A stretch of DNA of 64,000 bases from JBCCIM01 sp965263205 (GTDB taxonomy: Bacteria; Bacteroidota; Rhodothermia; Rhodothermales; JAHQVL01): contig CBDHHF010000026.1 in assembly GCA_965263205.1 (NCBI GenBank), forward strand, positions 1 through 64,000, in the 5' to 3' direction. Shown piece after piece: positions 36,401 through 43,561 of this stretch. The notes below the pieces were generated by a model that was given only the letters and a program-made list of their open reading frames with translations, was not told where the DNA came from and made no database searches. Within the stretch, counting starts at the first letter, position 1. Every line of letters begins with the position of its first letter. The position numbers and the translations under genes are program-made.

Positions 36401-36967
36401 AACATACCGGATAAAATCGTCGCTTAAGCTGCCGGCATCTTCAACCGCGCTTGTGTAGTGCTTTATCGCGCGCGTCTCTTTGTCGTATTTGATGAGCCCT
36501 ATGTTGGTCCCAAGCCAAAGGAAGCCATTTCGGTCTTCGGCAAAGTTATAGACGGTAATCAGATCTGCCAATTGCGGGTCATCGGGGTCCAGAACGGACT
36601 CAAACGAATCCGTTTCATAGTTGTATTTATTCAGTCCCCCACCATCGCTGGTACAAACCCACATGGTGCCGTCGCTGTCTTCGTTGATGTACGTGATCCA
36701 ATCGCTATCGATGCTGGACGGATTACCAACTTCGCTGCGATAAAGCCTCATTTCATAGCCATCATAGCGATTCAGCCCACTTTGCGTCCCAAACCACATA
36801 AACCCGCGCGCATCCTGAAAAATAGCGTACACGTTGTTATGCGCCAGGCCATGGTCCGACGTAATATGTTTAAAATTGAGGTCCTGTTGCTGTGCTTGTA
36901 CCGCTGAGACACAAACGACAGAACAACCCAGGACGATCAAAAGCCCAATGAAGCAGGATTTTGTCAA
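33461..36967 (-). CDS. reg_prop beta-propeller sensor histidine kinase
   Basis: 1168 residues, TTG start giving a signal peptide (ends AVQAQ). Residues ~30-660 hold repeated two-component-regulator propeller blades (IFQDARGFMWFGTQSGLNRY, FVDSNGILWVGTRRGGLNKY and many more), two seven-blade propellers. A Y_Y_Y domain follows (LTGLRLFDEVLEP, YTSLNPGNYTFMVRSANAYG), then a membrane segment (YWAFGIYMALFTVGVVLV), a long coiled coil and a HisKA domain with His926 in GIAHEIKNPLNF. The HATPase_c (N-box NILDNAF, G boxes DNGPGLDD and GNTGLGLSL) ends the protein. Unlike classical hybrid systems of this group there is no receiver or AraC domain, so a separate partner is required. It senses a periplasmic ligand, often a glycan. 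Only 38 bases separate it from the Pro-rich peptide gene on the same strand. Confidence 0.9.
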   Translation of the reverse strand: MTKSCFIGLLIVLGCSVVCVSAVQAQQQDLNFKHITSDHGLAHNNVYAIFQDARGFMWFGTQSGLNRYDGYEMRLYRSEVGNPSSIDSDWITYINEDSDGTMWVCTSDGGGLNKYNYETDSFESVLDPDDPQLADLITVYNFAEDRNGFLWLGTNIGLIKYDKETRAIKHYTSAVEDAGSLSDDFIRYVFVDSNGILWVGTRRGGLNKYDERTDSFKHYQADPSDTYSLSHNLVMQISEDASGTLWVSTLSGLNRFDPQLDGFHKYLHEPGKQGSLSNSDVRTQFADSRGKLWVGTYNGGLNLFDASNDDFEAYVNHPAIGESLSNNKVRALWEDHTGILWIGTENGVNYVDLEAGSFQLIKHDPTRVSSISDNAIYAIHADARQHRILWVGTEVGGVNRVDMNSGVVSRYTHDAKNPNSLSNNFVEAIYIDQAGTLWAGTRDGLNKLDEATGTFTHYLKGRRPDLANRVRVIYEAPSQRGVLWLAAGGAGLVQFDTATGDMQRYEHIPGDPYALSYGWVSSIFEDSQGRLWVGTSGGGLCRFFRDKGTFKQFRFNAEQPNSLASLHIEGIGETGDGMLWLATENGLVKFDPENEQFFHYTERNSDIATSTIRGLVVDANNQVWMSTIAGVSKYTPATDEFEQYDIELGLQGRAFNARVAHIDKAGTIYFGGLNGLNYFLPRTIKGNPYPPRTVLTGLRLFDEVLEPAVNTPLERHISSTASVELKHYQNELSIEFVGLHFSRPDKNQYQVMLASYDDDWRAPTMERKITYTSLNPGNYTFMVRSANAYGVWSEDIQQFDINIASPWWLRYWAFGIYMALFTVGVVLVDRYQRARLLKKEREAAQMREAELRAEAAELKFQAAESDARALKAENEQKEVELQKAEELKEAYDALQDSMKQLKVAQNQLIQAEKMASLGQLTAGIAHEIKNPLNFVVNFARISQNLMEDLKELLAEEEDQLSEASREEVEHMLTTLSLNTERISEHGLRADSIVKSMMEHSRTSSGAQATVSMERVLNQAIDLAHMGATEQLEGVNLTIERNYDAELGEIKLNAQDFKRVIINILDNAFYVLKETASQRDERYVPTVCISGRRTAKELEIRIKDNGPGLDDAVKAKIFDPFFTTKPPGTGNTGLGLSLSFDIITQGHNGVLTVAGNPGEGAEFIIRIPT

Positions 36968-37148
36968 ATCTTGTACAGAATAATCTTGCGCGAGGGTTAT
37001 CTTAGCGACGCGTTACAATTTATTAAACATCGTTTTATTTTACGATAGTTGCCACCGATTCATAAAGTACGGCGTGCAACGTATCGCTAAAGGTAGTTAA
37101 CTCGTATACCCTTCATACCTATTACAACATTTTTTTACAAACTGGCTC

Positions 37149-39386
37149 GTGTCTGAAACAACCCTCCACAAAACAGACGGCAACGGCGGTGGCCATGGCT
37201 TTGGTACGCTGCCTGTTTTTCTTGCCGGCATCAGTACCATCCTTGGCGCCATCATGTTTTTGCGCTTCGGCTACGCGGTGGGGAATGTCGGACTACTCGG
37301 TTCGCTAGGCATCATCTTCATCGGCCATCTTGTTACGATCCCAACGGCCTTGGCCATTGCGGAAATTGCGACCAATCGCAAGGTAGAGGGTGGCGGCGAA
37401 TATTTCATTATTTCGCGCTCTTTTGGTACAACCATTGGTAGCGTCATTGGTGTATCGCTCTACCTTTCCCAGGCAATTTCAGTGGCTTTCTACATGATTG
37501 CCTTTGCGGAAGCCTTTAGCCCTTTTGCAGATCAGATTGCAGCCCGCGTAGGCTTCTACGATCCCCGGTTGATTTCGCTGCCGGCAACACTTATGCTGCT
37601 GGGCCTTGTACTTACAAAAGGAGCTGCGCTGGGTGTTAAAGCCCTTTATGTGGTTGTGGCTACACTGATCATGTCGCTCGTCTCCTTCTTCATTGGCTCG
37701 ACGGAGTACGAAGTGACCATGACGCTCACACAAACCGTGAGCAATCCGGATCGCTTTATGGATGTCTTTGCGATCTGTTTTCCGGCGTTTACAGGTATGA
37801 CGGCCGGCGTTGGCCTCTCGGGCGACCTGGCGAATCCGCGCAAATCAATTCCTGCCGGCACCTTGCTGGCAACCTTTGTGGGCATGTTTGCCTACGTATT
37901 TATTGTGTTCAAACTGGCCGCTTCTGCTCCCATAGATATGCTGGCAGAAGACCAGTTGATCATGGAGAAAATCGCCATTTGGGGGCCGATGATTCTGATC
38001 GGTCTTGCTGCGGCTACCATCAGTTCTGCCCTTGGGTCAGTACTCGTAGCACCACGCACCATCCAGGCACTGGGCGCTGATAACAGCCTGCCATTACCCG
38101 GTATCAACAAATGGCTGGAAACGGGTGTTGGTGCGGTTAACGAACCGCGTAACGCCACGCTGATGACGGGCGCCCTGGCTATCGTGATTGTGCTTGCCGG
38201 CAACGTCGACTTTGTAGCACGCCTCATCTCCATGTTCTTCATGGTAACCTACGGCTCTCTTTGCGCAATCAGTTTCCTGGAGCACTTTGCTGCACGCCCC
38301 GACTACCGCCCGAGCTTCCGTTCGCGGTGGTATGTCAGCCTGTTCGGCGCCATTATGTGTACGTTGATGATGTTTTTGATGGACCCGCTCTATGCCATCA
38401 TGGCCATCCTGCTGATGTCGGGACTGTACATCCTCGTTGCCCGTAAATCGCAAGGCAAAACAGGGCTTGCAGCCATGTTTGAGGGTGTGATGACCCAGGC
38501 GAATCGGTACATGAGCGTACGCCTGCAAGAGCGCCGCCGGCGTATCTCTGCTTCCGAATGGCGGCCAAGCGTGATCATGATCAACGACCGTACGTTTGAC
38601 CGCAGGTCACCGCTGCAGTTTTTGCGGTGGATCTGCCATCGCTACGGATTTGGCACGTACCTGCACTTTATCAAGGGGCCGCTCAACAACAAAACTTTTG
38701 CCCAAAGCGAGCAGATAAAAGAACGATTGGTTAAACAAGCACGGCAGCAAAAAAGTCCGGTCTACATGGATACAGTAGTGAGCCCATCCATGACCTCCGC
38801 TCTTGCTCAGAGCTTGCAGATCCCTGGTGTATCAGGTCTCAGCAATAACTCCATTTTGTTTGAGTTCTCGATTCACGATGATGACCACATTCTGGAAGAA
38901 GTGGCGGATAGTTGCCTGTTCTCGGCCAATACCAGAATGACGCGCCTCGTCCTTCGCCACAGCGACTTCTATTTTGGCGAGCGGAAAAGCATCCATATCT
39001 GGCTCACCTGGAATGACCGCGAAAATGCTTACTTGATGATCCTGTTCAGCTACATCCTGCTCGGCCATCCCGATTGGGCAGATGCGGAGATCAAGGTATT
39101 TGCGGCTATGCCGATGAACCAGCTTGCTGAGCGCCGGCGTGAATTCCAGCAGTTCATGTCGGACGGACGCATTCCGGTGTCAGAAAAGAACATCCGCTTC
39201 CTCCCCATCGACGACGTAGAAGCGTACCGGGAACGTGTTTCACGCCTGTCTGCTGATGCAGACCTGCTTGTGGTTGGCTTCGACCTGAAGGGACTTGCTG
39301 AACGTAAAGGCGAAACGTTTAAAAGCCATGCGACAAACAAAGATGTCCTCTTCGTGAATGCCAATAGCGAACTCTCGATGGACTAG
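37149..39386 (+). CDS. SLC12/APC-type permease
   Basis: 745 residues. About 12 membrane segments in the first ~450 residues follow the APC fold (FGTLPVFLAGISTILGAIMF at the start, EGGGEYFIISRSFGTTIGS, FPAFTGMTAGVGLSGDLANP). A cytoplasmic C-terminal domain of ~270 residues follows (RPSVIMINDRTFDRRSPLQF; the later ILFEFSIHDDDHILEE), as in cation-chloride cotransporter-like SLC12 proteins. It probably moves K+/Cl- or amino acids; the substrate cannot be told. Start is GTG at 37149, since later ATGs would cut into the first helix; no strong ribosome binding site is visible. Single gene, divergent from the histidine kinase. Confidence 0.85.
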   Translation: MSETTLHKTDGNGGGHGFGTLPVFLAGISTILGAIMFLRFGYAVGNVGLLGSLGIIFIGHLVTIPTALAIAEIATNRKVEGGGEYFIISRSFGTTIGSVIGVSLYLSQAISVAFYMIAFAEAFSPFADQIAARVGFYDPRLISLPATLMLLGLVLTKGAALGVKALYVVVATLIMSLVSFFIGSTEYEVTMTLTQTVSNPDRFMDVFAICFPAFTGMTAGVGLSGDLANPRKSIPAGTLLATFVGMFAYVFIVFKLAASAPIDMLAEDQLIMEKIAIWGPMILIGLAAATISSALGSVLVAPRTIQALGADNSLPLPGINKWLETGVGAVNEPRNATLMTGALAIVIVLAGNVDFVARLISMFFMVTYGSLCAISFLEHFAARPDYRPSFRSRWYVSLFGAIMCTLMMFLMDPLYAIMAILLMSGLYILVARKSQGKTGLAAMFEGVMTQANRYMSVRLQERRRRISASEWRPSVIMINDRTFDRRSPLQFLRWICHRYGFGTYLHFIKGPLNNKTFAQSEQIKERLVKQARQQKSPVYMDTVVSPSMTSALAQSLQIPGVSGLSNNSILFEFSIHDDDHILEEVADSCLFSANTRMTRLVLRHSDFYFGERKSIHIWLTWNDRENAYLMILFSYILLGHPDWADAEIKVFAAMPMNQLAERRREFQQFMSDGRIPVSEKNIRFLPIDDVEAYRERVSRLSADADLLVVGFDLKGLAERKGETFKSHATNKDVLFVNANSELSMD

Positions 39387-39407
39387 AGGCAACCCATCCT
39401 GGGTTTG

Positions 39408-39440
39408 CGGTTGAAAGTTGCAGGTTGAAAGTTTGTTGGG
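39408..39440. repeat. GTTGAAAGTTGCAG word-like repeat
   Basis: GCGGTTGAAAGTTGCAGGTT followed by GAAAGTTTGTTGGG holds two near-copies of a 14-base unit after the permease gene. Same style as the repeats at 23604 and 24586. Confidence 0.55.
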
Positions 39441-39451
39441 GGATAGCCTCT

Positions 39452-39525
39452 TTAGGGCGTGTAGACCATCAGCTTACAAAATGCATAAGGTGCTCTTTTC
39501 CCTGCTAATTGTCTACATGCCCTAA
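39452..39525. repeat. 74-base inverted-repeat element
   Basis: Arms TTAGGGCGTGTAGAC (39452-39466) and GTCTACATGCCCTAA (39511-39525) are inverted with one mismatch; weaker pairing continues inward (ACCATCAGC against GCTAATTGT). The 44-base middle has no gene. It could be a folded RNA, a long-hairpin terminator of the permease gene or a MITE-like remnant. The rest of the 360-base gap (39526-39745) shows no gene. Confidence 0.6.
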
Positions 39526-39745
39526 TCTATCTGACACGGCCGGCTTTACATTCTTAACATCTCATTACGTACACTTAACCTACAGCGAGCAACAAATCCT
39601 TGAGGCAAATGGTCATTCTATGTAAGGCCTTACGTTTTTTGCCACCTCAGATGCCAGGGATAAGGTACGCCGCGCGTGCTACGCCACGCCGGGGGTGTCC
39701 TGTACGAGTTCCTGTACGCTAACCACCAAATATTCTGTCGCCGTA

Positions 39746-42301
39746 ATGATGCGTTTCTTTCCGCTCTGCCTGGTGCTCTTTCTGTTTCTCGGGGCAACCG
39801 AGGTATTTGCCACCGACGATCCGCCTGAAGCCCGCCCTTCTTTGACCGCGCAGCGCACAACCGAAGCGATTAATCTCGATGGATTTCTCGATGAGGAAAG
39901 CTGGAACACAGCGTCCCTCGCTGATGGATTTTTACAGTACGAACCCCAGGAAGGTGCCCCGGCATCGCAACAAACCGAGGTACGCATTCTCTATTCGAAC
40001 AACGCCGTGTACATCGGAGCCTACATGTACGACGAGGATCCCGAGAAAATCCTAAAGACCCTGGGCCGGCGCGATGACCTTAATCAAGCAGACTGGTTTT
40101 TAGTTGCCATCGACTCCTACTATGACCGCAAGACTGCCTATACGTTTGGCGTAAACGCAGCCGGCATACAGGTTGATGGCGTCAACTCAGATGCGAGCAG
40201 TTTCCGCTTTGGTCCGCTGGTGTTTGATACATCCTGGGATGCTGTATGGGCCTCAGCAGCACGCATCCACGAAGACGGCTGGAGCGTTGAAATGCGAATC
40301 CCCTATTCCATGCTGCGCTTCCCTGAATTGCAAGAACAAACGTGGGGGATCAACTTCCGACGCGTGATTCCGCGCAATAGCGAAACCAGCGAGTGGTCAC
40401 TGATCCGGCGTGAAGATTACGCCGGCGGCTCGGTAGCCAATTATGGAACCCTCGATGGCTTGCGAAACATCAAACCCCGCCGCAACATCCAGTTTATCCC
40501 CTATACCGTGTCAGGCATGCGGTTTGAAGAAGGTGATCCTGGTCAATCCGTAAATACCCGCGACCTTGACGTTGGTGCAGACATCAAATTGGGGATTACC
40601 TCAAACATCACCCTGGATGCCACCATCAACCCCGATTTTGGCCAGGTAGAAGCTGATCCAGCAGTGCTTAACCTTACGGTATTCGAAAACATCTTCCAGG
40701 AGCGCCGGCCATTTTTTGTCGAAGGCTTTCAGATCTTCGACTACCGCTTTGGTTTTCGCGATGCTTTACTCTACACCCGCCGTATTGGCGCCCAGGCGCC
40801 CGTCATTGGCGCAACCAAACTATCGGGCCGGACCGATAGCGGGTTTTCATTTGGCTTTCTCGGCGCCCTCACAGGCACAAGTTTCGACCCGACGCGCCTC
40901 TATAGCGTAGGCCGTGTCATTCAACAATTGGGTGACTATTCCAGGGTAGGCGGTATCCTTACTGCTTTCGATAAGGGGGTTGCCGACGAGGATGCGCTGC
41001 GTAGCTACACAGGTGGCATCGATTGGGACCTGCGCTTCAAAAACAACCGCTACCGCCTCGATGGTCATTTCAGTTTCTCCAACCGCTTCACCCCCAACGA
41101 CAAAGCAGCTACGCAGGAAACAGGGATTGCAACGTCCCTTGGCTACGATAAAACGCGTGGTATCTGGACTTGGGGGTTTGGGACGGAAATTATGAGCGAT
41201 ACGTTCAATCCACGCGATATGGGCCTGCTTCGGCGTAACGACCAGTTCCGTTTAAGTGCATACATCAACAACGTTGTTAATGGTGGCAAATCTTTTGGCC
41301 CATTTGAGCGCGGCTCGCTCCGCCTGTTCAATTGGAACGATTGGTCGTACGACCGATCACTCTACACGGGCTCCGGCTTTTTCTTCTTCAGCAGTTGGTT
41401 GACAAAAGGTTTTCGGGAGTTTGATATGCAAATCATCAACAGAGACCCGTTTGGCGGATACAACCAGTTTGATACGCGGGGCCTGTACCCACGCGCCAAT
41501 CCTTATTCGCTGGATATCGAGCTAGCCACGCTATCAGATTCGCGGCGCGCGTGGCAGGTTGGGCCTGCGGTAGAGGCCGGCTTTGCCAATGGAGAAGGCG
41601 CTGAATATGGAATGGGTATGGAGGCTGTTTGGAATGTGGGTTCTCGCCTCAATCTGCAAGCAGAACTTGGCTTTGGTATCGAGCACAACAGGCTTGCGTG
41701 GGCATCGAACGAGTCGTTCCGGGCTACGGACGCGGGCTGGACGATTGGAAATGAAAACAGAACCGCTCCCGATGAGCTAGCACTTACCGAATTCACTGCT
41801 TTTGATGATCAGGGGCAGTTGGCACCCATCCTCGCGCTTGCGGAGCCGTTTGCTGCCGGCACGAACGACTTCTACGTTCCAGTTTATGGGCGGCGTAACA
41901 ACCGCTCTGTGGATTTCTCCGTCCGCAGCAACATTACGTTCAGCAAAGACCTATCGCTCCAGATTTTCAGCCAGTTGTTCGTTGCCAGAGGCAAATACGA
42001 CGACTTTGAAATCCTGCAAAACCCGGACGACATGACGCCGTTTGCTGCGTATCCGAAGCAGCACGACTTTTCGCTCAACAGCTTCTTGCTGAACACCGTC
42101 CTGCGTTGGGAATTTCGCCCGGGCTCAGCACTCTTCCTCGTCTGGTCCCAATCGCGCACAAACGACGTAGTCCTTGATCCTTTCAACCCCGACAACATCA
42201 ACCTCTACAACAAGGACACGTTGAGCCAGATCAACGATGTGTTCAGCCTCTTCCCTACCAATGCCTTTTTGATCAAAATGAACTATCTGATTGGCAGTTA
42301 A
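39746..42301 (+). CDS. DUF5916 outer-membrane protein with CBM9-like N-terminus
   Basis: 851 residues from ATG 39746 (MMRFFPLCLVL, a signal peptide ending VFA). Residues ~35-220 look like a carbohydrate-binding family-9 domain (INLDGFLDEESWNTASLADG, TEVRILYSNNAVYIGAYMYD). The rest is the DUF5916 region: ITLDATINPDFGQVEADPAV, then ERRPFFVEGFQIFDYRFG, and many barrel-like strands to the end (NAFLIKMNYLIGS). In the Bacteroidota this family is an outer-membrane barrel linked with binding or uptake of large substrates; the exact substrate is unknown. The raw frame starts at 39695, but those residues are not a signal peptide. Single gene. Confidence 0.88.
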   Translation: MMRFFPLCLVLFLFLGATEVFATDDPPEARPSLTAQRTTEAINLDGFLDEESWNTASLADGFLQYEPQEGAPASQQTEVRILYSNNAVYIGAYMYDEDPEKILKTLGRRDDLNQADWFLVAIDSYYDRKTAYTFGVNAAGIQVDGVNSDASSFRFGPLVFDTSWDAVWASAARIHEDGWSVEMRIPYSMLRFPELQEQTWGINFRRVIPRNSETSEWSLIRREDYAGGSVANYGTLDGLRNIKPRRNIQFIPYTVSGMRFEEGDPGQSVNTRDLDVGADIKLGITSNITLDATINPDFGQVEADPAVLNLTVFENIFQERRPFFVEGFQIFDYRFGFRDALLYTRRIGAQAPVIGATKLSGRTDSGFSFGFLGALTGTSFDPTRLYSVGRVIQQLGDYSRVGGILTAFDKGVADEDALRSYTGGIDWDLRFKNNRYRLDGHFSFSNRFTPNDKAATQETGIATSLGYDKTRGIWTWGFGTEIMSDTFNPRDMGLLRRNDQFRLSAYINNVVNGGKSFGPFERGSLRLFNWNDWSYDRSLYTGSGFFFFSSWLTKGFREFDMQIINRDPFGGYNQFDTRGLYPRANPYSLDIELATLSDSRRAWQVGPAVEAGFANGEGAEYGMGMEAVWNVGSRLNLQAELGFGIEHNRLAWASNESFRATDAGWTIGNENRTAPDELALTEFTAFDDQGQLAPILALAEPFAAGTNDFYVPVYGRRNNRSVDFSVRSNITFSKDLSLQIFSQLFVARGKYDDFEILQNPDDMTPFAAYPKQHDFSLNSFLLNTVLRWEFRPGSALFLVWSQSRTNDVVLDPFNPDNINLYNKDTLSQINDVFSLFPTNAFLIKMNYLIGS

Positions 42302-42305
42302 TTTT

Positions 42306-42346
42306 GAATGCCGATTGTAGAATGCCGATTGTAGAATGCCGATTGT
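42306..42346. repeat. 14-nt tandem repeat GAATGCCGATTGTA, three copies
   Basis: Three tandem units (42306-42319, 42320-42333, 42334-42346, the last slightly changed) right after the stop codon of the DUF5916 gene. It shares the GAATGCCGAT word with the repeats at 47311 and 47550. Confidence 0.8.
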
Positions 42347-42395
42347 CGAGTGATTTAGGGTTCAGGTGTTTATTGTTGGTTGAGATAATTATTTA

Positions 42396-42539
42396 TCACA
42401 CATCACTCACCCAGAAGTACTCGCGCTGAATGGCTCGCATCGCCGGGTATTCCAGCCCTTCGTCATCGTACCTTAGTTGTAGTAATTTTAGCTGATGCTT
42501 GAGTGAATCGGTTAGTGCAGTGTATTCAGGCCGGCCATA
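42396..42539 (-). pseudogene. sulfatase C-terminus remnant
   Basis: On the minus strand the frame YGRPEYTALTDSLKHQLKLL, LQLRYDDEGLEYPA and MRAIQREYFW to a stop at 42396 reads as the C-terminal tail of an arylsulfatase-type enzyme (the loop after the YG-R-PEY motif, then a helix). Only about 47 residues are present. Upstream the sequence switches to a dehydrogenase in a different frame, so this fragment cannot make a functional protein. Family match is by eye. Confidence 0.55.
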
Positions 42540-43362
42540 CTGCCACTGCCACCATAAAGCGATTGATAGCCAAAATCTGCACCAGGGACGACATCAACTA
42601 ACCTGTTGGGACCTCGGCTATCCGGGTCGTTGTCGATAGCTATTAAGCGTCCACTAGAGGAAAGGGTAAGATCAAACGGATTCCAAAAACCTGTGGCATA
42701 AATCTCAACCTGACTGCCATCGAGCCGGCAGCGGATGATATTCCCGCCATCGCCATAGCCTTCCACAAACGAGCCGTCACTGCCTATCAATTTCCAGGCA
42801 TGCTACCCGTATTTCCCCTGGAAAGGTAAATCCATCCATCCTCCGATATTGTGATGCCCAACAGGGCCGCGTGATCATACACCTGCGCCGGCTGCTCTAG
42901 CCACACAATGCGCTCACGCCTGTCATTTACCCCGTCCGCATCTTCATCATGCAGCCGCCATACCGATTTGGCGGTGACTACATACAAACTCCCCTCAGGC
43001 CCAAACTGCAGATTCATCCCATCCTCAAACCCCTCTGCAAAAACGGTTACCTCATCCATCTGGTCATCGAGGTCTGTGTCTTTCAGCAGCTTTATTCGAT
43101 CCGTGGTAGGCCCTTCGTACGAATCCTCGGGAGAGTGCGTATGCGACTCCAGCACATACAGATGATTTGAATCGTCTACCGCGATGCCTATCGGCGTCAT
43201 GATCGCCGGACTCTCTGCCACCAGGCTTAATTCGAGATGATCATCGAGCACTTGCACACCACCGGGTTGGACCACAGACTCCTTGGCATTGCAGCCCAGG
43301 CCACTCACAACCAATAGTGTGGCAGATAAGAATATCTGAAAGCGTCGGGGGAATACTTCCAT
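42540..43362 (-). pseudogene. PQQ-type sugar dehydrogenase-like lipoprotein, truncated and frameshifted
   Basis: Starts with a lipoprotein-like signal (VVSGLGC) and blades such as SPAIMTPIGIAVDDSNHLYV, RIKLLKDTDLDDQMDEVTVF, DGMNLQFGPEGSLYVVTAKS and QVYDHAALLGITISEDGWIY of the glucose/sorbosone dehydrogenase or membrane-bound dehydrogenase propeller. A frameshift near 42800 is seen: adding one A turns GSMPGN-stop into GSNAWKLIGSDG, and the propeller continues (GDGGNIIRCRLDGSQVEIYA, GFWNPFDLTLSS, DNDPDSRGPNRL). The protein then stops after SLYGGSG, where it is joined to a sulfatase tail. Roughly half of a normal-length protein is missing, so the gene is dead whatever the indel is due to. Confidence 0.75.
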
Positions 43363-43561
43363 GGATAAAGCGTGGGTATTTAATCGATGCTTTTGCCGTC
43401 CAATGCACGTTCTACGGCCAGGTTAGCTCTTGTAGTGCCAGCTTCCCAAAACCTGCAGATCACGTCTGCAATCGGTCAATACATTCTCCTGTGCATACCG
43501 ACCAACGTGTCTTTAACAAGATACAGCGCAAAACCCGAAAACCCGAAATTACGCTATCCGC

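Noticed and set aside
39452..39525. Insertion sequence
   Set aside because: No transposase frame and no target duplication seen; only an inverted repeat is supported.
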